This document shows positions 35,059-39,355 of a stretch of DNA of 39,355 bases, piece after piece. The translations under genes and the position numbers were made by a program. The notes under the pieces were generated by a model. That model was given only the letters and a program-made list of their open reading frames with translations. It did not search any database and had not been told where the DNA came from. The stretch's first letter is position 1, and every line of letters begins with the position of its first letter. Origin of the DNA: Rhizobacter sp. (GTDB lineage Bacteria; Pseudomonadota; Gammaproteobacteria; Burkholderiales; Burkholderiaceae_C); the NCBI GenBank assembly GCA_025355745.1, contig JANXZA010000102.1, forward strand, positions 1 to 39,355, read 5' to 3'.

Positions 35059-36825
35059 ATGAGCATGCGCCGCACCTTCCTGATCGGCTTCGTCGTTCTG
35101 CTGGCCTTGCTGCCGCAGTTGCCGGTGCCCGAGTTCTGGATCACGCAGGCGAACTACATCGGCCTGTACACGCTGGTCGTGATCGGCCTGGTGCTGCTCA
35201 CCGGCGTGGCGGGGCTCACCTCGTTCGGGCAGGCCGCGTTCGTTGGCCTCGGTGCCTACACGGCCGCCTACCTGACCTTGACGCACGGCGTCTCGCCGTG
35301 GCTCACGGTCTGGATCGGCCTGGTGTTCACCGGCCTGGCGGCGCTGGTGCTCGGCTGGATCACCTTGCGCATGTCGGGCCACTACCTGCCGCTGGCGACC
35401 ATCGCCTGGGGCCTGAGCCTGTACTACCTGCTCGGCAACATCGACGCGCTCGGCAAGTACGACGGCCTGCTCGGCGTGCCGGCGCTGAGCTTCTTCGGCA
35501 CCGAGCTGAAGACCGGCCGCAGCTTCTTCTACCTGCTGTGGGCGCTGGTGGTGCTGGCCTCGATCGCGGCGACGAACCTGCTCGACTCCCGCGCCGGCCG
35601 CGCGCTGCGCGCCGTCAAGGGCGGCACGACGATGGCCGAGGCGATGGGCGTGAACACCTACCGGACCAAGGTCACCGCCTTCGTTCTCGCGGCCCTGCTG
35701 GCCAGTATTTCGGGCTGGCTCTTCGCGCACTTCCAGCGCACCGTGAATCCGTCGCCGTTCGGCCTGAAGATGGGCATCGAGTACCTGTTCATGGCGGTCA
35801 TCGGCGGCGTCGGCCATGTGTGGGGCGCGCTGATGGGCGCGGCCGTCGTGAAGATCCTCGAAGACCAGTTGCAGGTCTGGCTGCCGAAGCTGCTGGGTGG
35901 CAGCGGCAACTACGAGATCATCGTCTTCGGCATCCTGCTGGTGCTGGTGCTGCAGTACGCGCGCGACGGCATCTGGGCCTTCATCGAAGCGCGCCTGCCA
36001 CGGGTGCAGCGCCAGGTCGATTGGCATGACGCGCCGGCCCTGCCCGAACGCCCGCGCCCATCACACGGCGCCGTGGTGCTGGACGTGCTGGCGGTGCGCA
36101 AGGAGTTCGGCGGGCTGGTGGCGGTGAACGATGTGAGCTTCCAGGTGCGGGCCGGCGAAATCCTCGGTTTGATCGGGCCGAACGGTGCCGGCAAGTCGAC
36201 CACTTTCAACCTCGTCACCGGCGTGCTGCCGGCCACGCGCGGCTTGGTTACGTTGCTCGGCGAGCGAATCGATTCGTTGCCCTCGCGCGAGATCGCTCGG
36301 CGCGGCGTGTCGCGCACCTTCCAGCACGTCAAGATGATCGCCGGCATGACGGTGCTCGAGAACGTCGCGCTCGGCGCGCATTTGCGCGGCTCGCGCGGTG
36401 TGGCCTCGGCGCTGCTGCGGCTAGACCGCGCCGAAGAGCGCCAGTTGCTGAAGGAAGCCGAGCAGCAGTTGCGCCGCATCGGCATGGAAGGCAGCATGCA
36501 CGAGCTGGCGGGCAACCTCGCGCTCGGGCCGCAGCGCCTGATGGAGATCGCCCGCGCGCTGTGCGCCGACCCGACCCTGCTGCTGCTCGACGAGCCCGCC
36601 GCCGGCCTGCGCCTGAAGGAGAAGCAGGGCCTGGCCGATGTGCTGCGCCAGTTGCGTGGCGAGGGCTTGAGCATCCTGCTGGTCGAGCACGACATGGACC
36701 TGGTGATGGGCCTGGTCGACCGCATCGTCGTGATGGAGTTCGGCACCTTGCTGATCGAAGGCACACCCGAAGAAGTGCAGGCCAGCCCGGCGGTGCGGGC
36801 GGCTTATCTGGGCACGGAGCATTGA
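35059..36825 (+). CDS. Fused Liv-type permease and ATPase (LivM-LivG)
   Basis: This 588-residue protein joins a LivM-type permease (about 1-320; GLVLLTGVAGLTSFGQAAFVGLGAY and following, in parts) with a LivG-type ATPase (about 345-588). Walker A GPNGAGKST begins near residue 373; Walker B is LLLLDEPAAGL and the H-loop region VEHDMDLVM. Fusions of these two subunits are known in proteobacteria. It follows a family A repeat and precedes a stand-alone LivF, so the complex would be LivH, LivMG and LivF. Confidence 0.94.
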   Translation: MSMRRTFLIGFVVLLALLPQLPVPEFWITQANYIGLYTLVVIGLVLLTGVAGLTSFGQAAFVGLGAYTAAYLTLTHGVSPWLTVWIGLVFTGLAALVLGWITLRMSGHYLPLATIAWGLSLYYLLGNIDALGKYDGLLGVPALSFFGTELKTGRSFFYLLWALVVLASIAATNLLDSRAGRALRAVKGGTTMAEAMGVNTYRTKVTAFVLAALLASISGWLFAHFQRTVNPSPFGLKMGIEYLFMAVIGGVGHVWGALMGAAVVKILEDQLQVWLPKLLGGSGNYEIIVFGILLVLVLQYARDGIWAFIEARLPRVQRQVDWHDAPALPERPRPSHGAVVLDVLAVRKEFGGLVAVNDVSFQVRAGEILGLIGPNGAGKSTTFNLVTGVLPATRGLVTLLGERIDSLPSREIARRGVSRTFQHVKMIAGMTVLENVALGAHLRGSRGVASALLRLDRAEERQLLKEAEQQLRRIGMEGSMHELAGNLALGPQRLMEIARALCADPTLLLLDEPAAGLRLKEKQGLADVLRQLRGEGLSILLVEHDMDLVMGLVDRIVVMEFGTLLIEGTPEEVQASPAVRAAYLGTEH

Positions 36826-36845
36826 TTGGTGAGCACGATGTCTGT

Positions 36846-36875
36846 CAACGAATTCTTTGCCAACGATTTCTTTGC
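36846..36875. repeat. 15-base tandem direct repeat
   Basis: CAACGAATTCTTTGC is followed immediately by CAACGATTTCTTTGC, differing at one base. The pair sits at the left edge of the palindrome at 36872-36943 and may be a target duplication or a trace of how the element arose. Confidence 0.6.
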
Positions 36876-36943
36876 CACAAAGGCACAAAGACACCAAGGA
36901 AGAAGGATGGCTTTGTCTTTGTGTCTTGGTGCCCTTGTGGCAA
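36872..36943. repeat. Dispersed palindromic element C (CACAAAG type)
   Basis: An imperfect inverted repeat between livMG and livF, with arms built from CACAAAG-like units (TTGCCACAAAGGCACAAAG on the left; its approximate complement on the right). Its layout is the same as family A but with A in place of several G residues. Confidence 0.75.
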
Positions 36944-36974
36944 GTCATGGTCTGCAGTCAACCGCATCGCTCCC

Positions 36975-37712
36975 ATGAACGACGACCTGCTCGCTGTCAC
37001 AGACCTGCACGCCGGCTACGGCCGAGCCGAGGTGTTGCACGGCCTGAACCTGCGGGCGAAGAAGGGCAGCGTCGTCACGGTGATCGGGCCGAACGGCGCC
37101 GGCAAGTCAACCTTGCTGAATGCGTTGATGGGCGTGCTGCCGTCGCGCGGCGGCATCGAGTACCAGAACAAATCGGTGGTGCTGAACACGCTCGAAGAGC
37201 GGGTCATGCAAGGCATCGCACTGGTGCCCGAATCGCGCGCACTGTTCGGCACCATGCCGGTCGAAGACAACCTGCTGCTCGGCGCGTATCGGCAGGTGCG
37301 CCTGGGCCACAAGAACAGCGCGCCGGCGCTCGATGAGGTGTATGCGCTGTTCCCGCGCCTGAAGGAGCGGCGTGCGCAGCTGGCGGGCACCTTGTCGGGC
37401 GGCGAGCGCCAGATGCTCGCGGTCGGCCGCGCGCTGATGAGCAAGCCTACCCTGCTGATGCTCGACGAGCCCAGCCTGGGCCTGGCGCCGCTGGTCGTGC
37501 GCGACATCTTCAACACCATCGCCGGCCTGCGCGCCACCGGCGTGACCATCCTGCTGGTCGAGCAGAACGCGCGCGCCGCGCTCGAAGTGGCCGACCACGG
37601 CTATGTGCTCGAGATGGGCGAGATCGCCCTCGAAGGCCCGGCCGCCGAGCTGGCGCGCGACCCGCGTGTGATCGACACCTATCTGGGTGCGGCGCGCAAG
37701 AGCGCGGCTTGA
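36975..37712 (+). CDS. livF: Second Liv-type ABC transporter ATP-binding protein LivF
   Basis: The 245-residue ATPase starts at ATG 36975 (MNDDLLAVTDLHAGYG). It has Walker A GPNGAGKST, signature LSGGERQMLAVGRALM, Walker B LLMLDEPSLGLAP and the usual LivF motif LLVEQNARAAL. A 149-base gap containing element C separates it from livMG. It completes the second transporter except for a binding protein. Confidence 0.94.
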   Translation: MNDDLLAVTDLHAGYGRAEVLHGLNLRAKKGSVVTVIGPNGAGKSTLLNALMGVLPSRGGIEYQNKSVVLNTLEERVMQGIALVPESRALFGTMPVEDNLLLGAYRQVRLGHKNSAPALDEVYALFPRLKERRAQLAGTLSGGERQMLAVGRALMSKPTLLMLDEPSLGLAPLVVRDIFNTIAGLRATGVTILLVEQNARAALEVADHGYVLEMGEIALEGPAAELARDPRVIDTYLGAARKSAA

Positions 37713-37748
37713 GGATGGCGGAGTTGATCGACGCGATGAATGCAAGAG

Positions 37749-37865
37749 CCAACTCATTCACCGCAGAAGCGCGGAGTGACGCAGAGTTGCGCAGAGTTAA
37801 AACAAATGGGCGATTTTCTCTGCGCGCCTCTGCGTCCTCGGCGCCCGCCCGGTGGTGAGTTTGAG
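37749..37865. repeat. Dispersed palindromic element, family A, copy 4
   Basis: The left arm (37749-37800) is well preserved and nearly identical to the reverse complement of the right arm of copy 1. The right arm (from about 37817) is degenerate and lacks the GAATTC centre. It fills the gap between livF and the reductase gene. Confidence 0.75.
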
Positions 37866-37946
37866 TTCTCAGGCTGGGGGCGAAGCCACGCCCCCCGCCC
37901 TTGCTGCCACCACCGCATCGTCACCTGTTTGAACTGAAAGCCAGCC

Positions 37947-38852
37947 ATGAACCCATCACCCCGCATCGGCATCATCGGCATCGGCGCAATGGGCCTGGCG
38001 ATGGCGCGCAACCTGCACGGCAAAGGCCATGCGCTGTGCGTGCGCGACATCGATCCGCGCGCCGTGGCAGCCGCCGCCGCACTCGGCATCGAGGCCTGCG
38101 ATTCGCCCGCCGCAATGGCCGCGCGCTGCGATGTGCTGGTCGTCGTCGTCGTCGATGCGGCGCAGATCAACGACGTGCTGTTCGGCGCCGACGGCGTGGT
38201 CCATGCCGGCGCTGCCACGCTCACCGAGCCGCGCGCCGCGCCGCTCGCCGTGCTGCTGTGTTCGACCATCGCCGCGCACGACACCGAGCACTTCCACGCG
38301 CGCCTGGCCACGCATGCGATTGACCTGATCGACGCACCGATCTCCGGCGGGCCGGTGCGCGCGGCGGATGGCAGCATGTCGATGATGCTGGCCGGCGACG
38401 CGGCGCTGCTGACGCGCCTCGACCCGTTGCTGCGCGACCTGGCTTCGAAGCGCTTCGTCATCGGCGCGAAGGTGGGCGACGCGGCGCGCACCAAGCTCGT
38501 CAACAACCTGCTTGCCGGCATCAACCTGGTGGCGGCCGCCGAAGCCATGGCGCTGGGCGCGCGGCTTGGCCTGGACCGGCAGGTGCTTTTCGATGTGATC
38601 AACGCATCGAGCGGTGCCTCGTGGATGGGTCAGGACCGGATGGCGCGTGCGCTTGTGAACGACTTCGAGCCGCGCGCGCGGGCCGTCATCCTGACCAAGG
38701 ACGTGGGCCTGGCGCTGCAGATGGCCGATGCGGCCGGCATCGCAACGCCGCTCGGCGATGCGGCGCTGAGCGTGTTCAAGGCGACGCTCGCTGCGGGCCT
38801 GGGCGAACAGGACGACGCGGCCGTGATCAAGGCGATCTGGCCGGGGTTTTGA
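37947..38852 (+). CDS. NAD(P)-dependent beta-hydroxyacid dehydrogenase (3-hydroxyisobutyrate dehydrogenase family)
   Basis: A 301-residue enzyme with the N-terminal Rossmann motif GIGAMGLAMARNL (residues 11-23), the substrate motif ISGGPVRAADGSM and the catalytic lysine region TKLVNNLLAG. These define the beta-hydroxyacid dehydrogenase family, including 3-hydroxyisobutyrate, tartronate semialdehyde and related reductases. It follows a family A repeat after the second Liv transporter. The substrate is not evident. Confidence 0.9.
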   Translation: MNPSPRIGIIGIGAMGLAMARNLHGKGHALCVRDIDPRAVAAAAALGIEACDSPAAMAARCDVLVVVVVDAAQINDVLFGADGVVHAGAATLTEPRAAPLAVLLCSTIAAHDTEHFHARLATHAIDLIDAPISGGPVRAADGSMSMMLAGDAALLTRLDPLLRDLASKRFVIGAKVGDAARTKLVNNLLAGINLVAAAEAMALGARLGLDRQVLFDVINASSGASWMGQDRMARALVNDFEPRARAVILTKDVGLALQMADAAGIATPLGDAALSVFKATLAAGLGEQDDAAVIKAIWPGF

Positions 38853-38915
38853 GCCTTTCTCGAAGGCTTCGTCCGGGTAGTTCCGAGATCAACCGCGAGA
38901 GGGCTCTGCTAGCAT

Positions 38916-38929
38916 GAAACGCACGTTTC
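38916..38929. promoter_or_regulatory. Inverted repeat upstream of the TPP-dependent dehydrogenase
   Basis: GAAACG-CA-CGTTTC is a perfect palindrome 53 bases before the likely start of the dehydrogenase gene. It is a possible operator; the cognate regulator is not known. Confidence 0.35.
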
Positions 38930-38981
38930 GGCAGCGCTCCGAACGGCCTTCCCATCCCCGCAGACACGAGCCTCGCCGACC

Positions 38982-39355
38982 TTGACTCCACCCGCCTTGC
39001 TGGTCGATCTGTACCGCGTCATGGTGCGCATCCGCGCCTTCGAGAACGCCGCCGAAATCGCCAGCCAGGGCGGCGTCGCGGCCTGGGGGCTGGACGCCAG
39101 CGCGCAGCCGGCGCGGGTGCGCGGCCCGCTGCACCTGTCGACCGGGCAGGAGGCGGTGGCGGCCGGTGTGTGCCAGCACCTGCGCCGCACCGACCTGCTT
39201 ACCTCCACGCACCGCGGCCATGGCCACACGCTGGCCAAGGGCGCGAACGTGAACGCGATGATGTGCGAGCTGTTCGGCCGCGCCACCGGCACCAACAAGG
39301 GCAAGGGCGGCTCGATGCACATCGCCGATTTCAAGGTCGGCATGCTGGGCGCGAA
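38982..39355 (+). CDS. TPP-dependent dehydrogenase E1 alpha subunit, partial
   Basis: The frame begins at TTG 38982 and runs open to the window end; the C-terminus is missing. No ATG is in frame nearby, so the start is tentative. The visible part (about 124 residues) matches acetoin/pyruvate dehydrogenase E1 alpha: LYRVMVRIRAFE, HLSTGQEAVAAGV, STHRGHGHTLAKG and GKGGSMHI. The thiamine-diphosphate GDG motif lies beyond the edge. An extra segment around residues 31-46 (VAAWGLDASAQPARVRG) lengthens the first helix region. An acoA-type role is plausible but unproven without the downstream genes. Confidence 0.85.
   Translation, partial: MTPPALLVDLYRVMVRIRAFENAAEIASQGGVAAWGLDASAQPARVRGPLHLSTGQEAVAAGVCQHLRRTDLLTSTHRGHGHTLAKGANVNAMMCELFGRATGTNKGKGGSMHIADFKVGMLGA

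Overview
The window is high-GC DNA with tightly packed, mostly overlapping genes. Its content is typical of a betaproteobacterium of the order Burkholderiales: an aerobic benzoyl-CoA (box) catabolic cluster, a BoxR regulator, two branched-chain-amino-acid-type (Liv) ABC transporters, and amidohydrolase, MDR alcohol dehydrogenase and aldehyde dehydrogenase genes. No rRNA, tRNA, CRISPR array, integrase or complete insertion sequence was seen. The genus cannot be fixed from the sequence alone.

Left part (1-8624): a minus-strand Gld-type ABC export operon (ATPase, permease, GldG-like auxiliary protein, DUF4340-like protein running off the left edge). It is followed by a secreted metallo-beta-lactamase-fold hydrolase with its own terminator, a zinc alcohol dehydrogenase, a Phd/VapC-type toxin-antitoxin pair and an aldehyde dehydrogenase. 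From 8754 to 11931 lies a decaying cassette that looks like an orphan type VI secretion effector/immunity locus. It has a small accessory gene with an early stop codon, a lipase-like gene whose 5' end is frameshifted, one intact ankyrin-type putative immunity gene and a second, frameshifted copy of it.

Centre (11958-26296): the benzoate module. A minus-strand operon runs benzoate-CoA ligase, alpha/beta hydrolase, periplasmic binding protein, livH, livM, livG, livF, alcohol dehydrogenase. Divergently lie boxR and then boxC-boxB-boxA. Benzoate would be taken up by the ABC transporter, activated by the ligase, epoxidised by BoxA/BoxB and ring-cleaved by BoxC. BoxR (XRE HTH fused to a shikimate-kinase-like domain) is the expected benzoyl-CoA-responsive repressor. 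A near-consensus sigma-70 promoter upstream of boxC is covered by two GCACT-NN-AGTGC-like palindromes, and a third lies over the boxR start.

Right part (26381-39355): three small genes (one secreted, one unknown, one zinc ribbon); an M16 peptidase pair overlapping an ABM-domain gene; a D-aminoacylase-type amidohydrolase; a divergent c-type cytochrome; a second Liv transporter with a LivM-LivG fusion and no binding protein beside it; a 3-hydroxyisobutyrate-dehydrogenase-type reductase; and the start of a TPP-dependent dehydrogenase E1 alpha gene.

The most unusual non-coding content is a set of dispersed palindromic intergenic elements. Family A (four copies built from a CGCAGAG heptamer) and element C (one copy built from CACAAAG) share the same architecture and appear related by G/A exchanges. 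Family B (two full copies and one half copy) is a GGGG/CCCC-rich hairpin. Several copies sit inside operons, between boxB and boxA and between livH and livMG for example.
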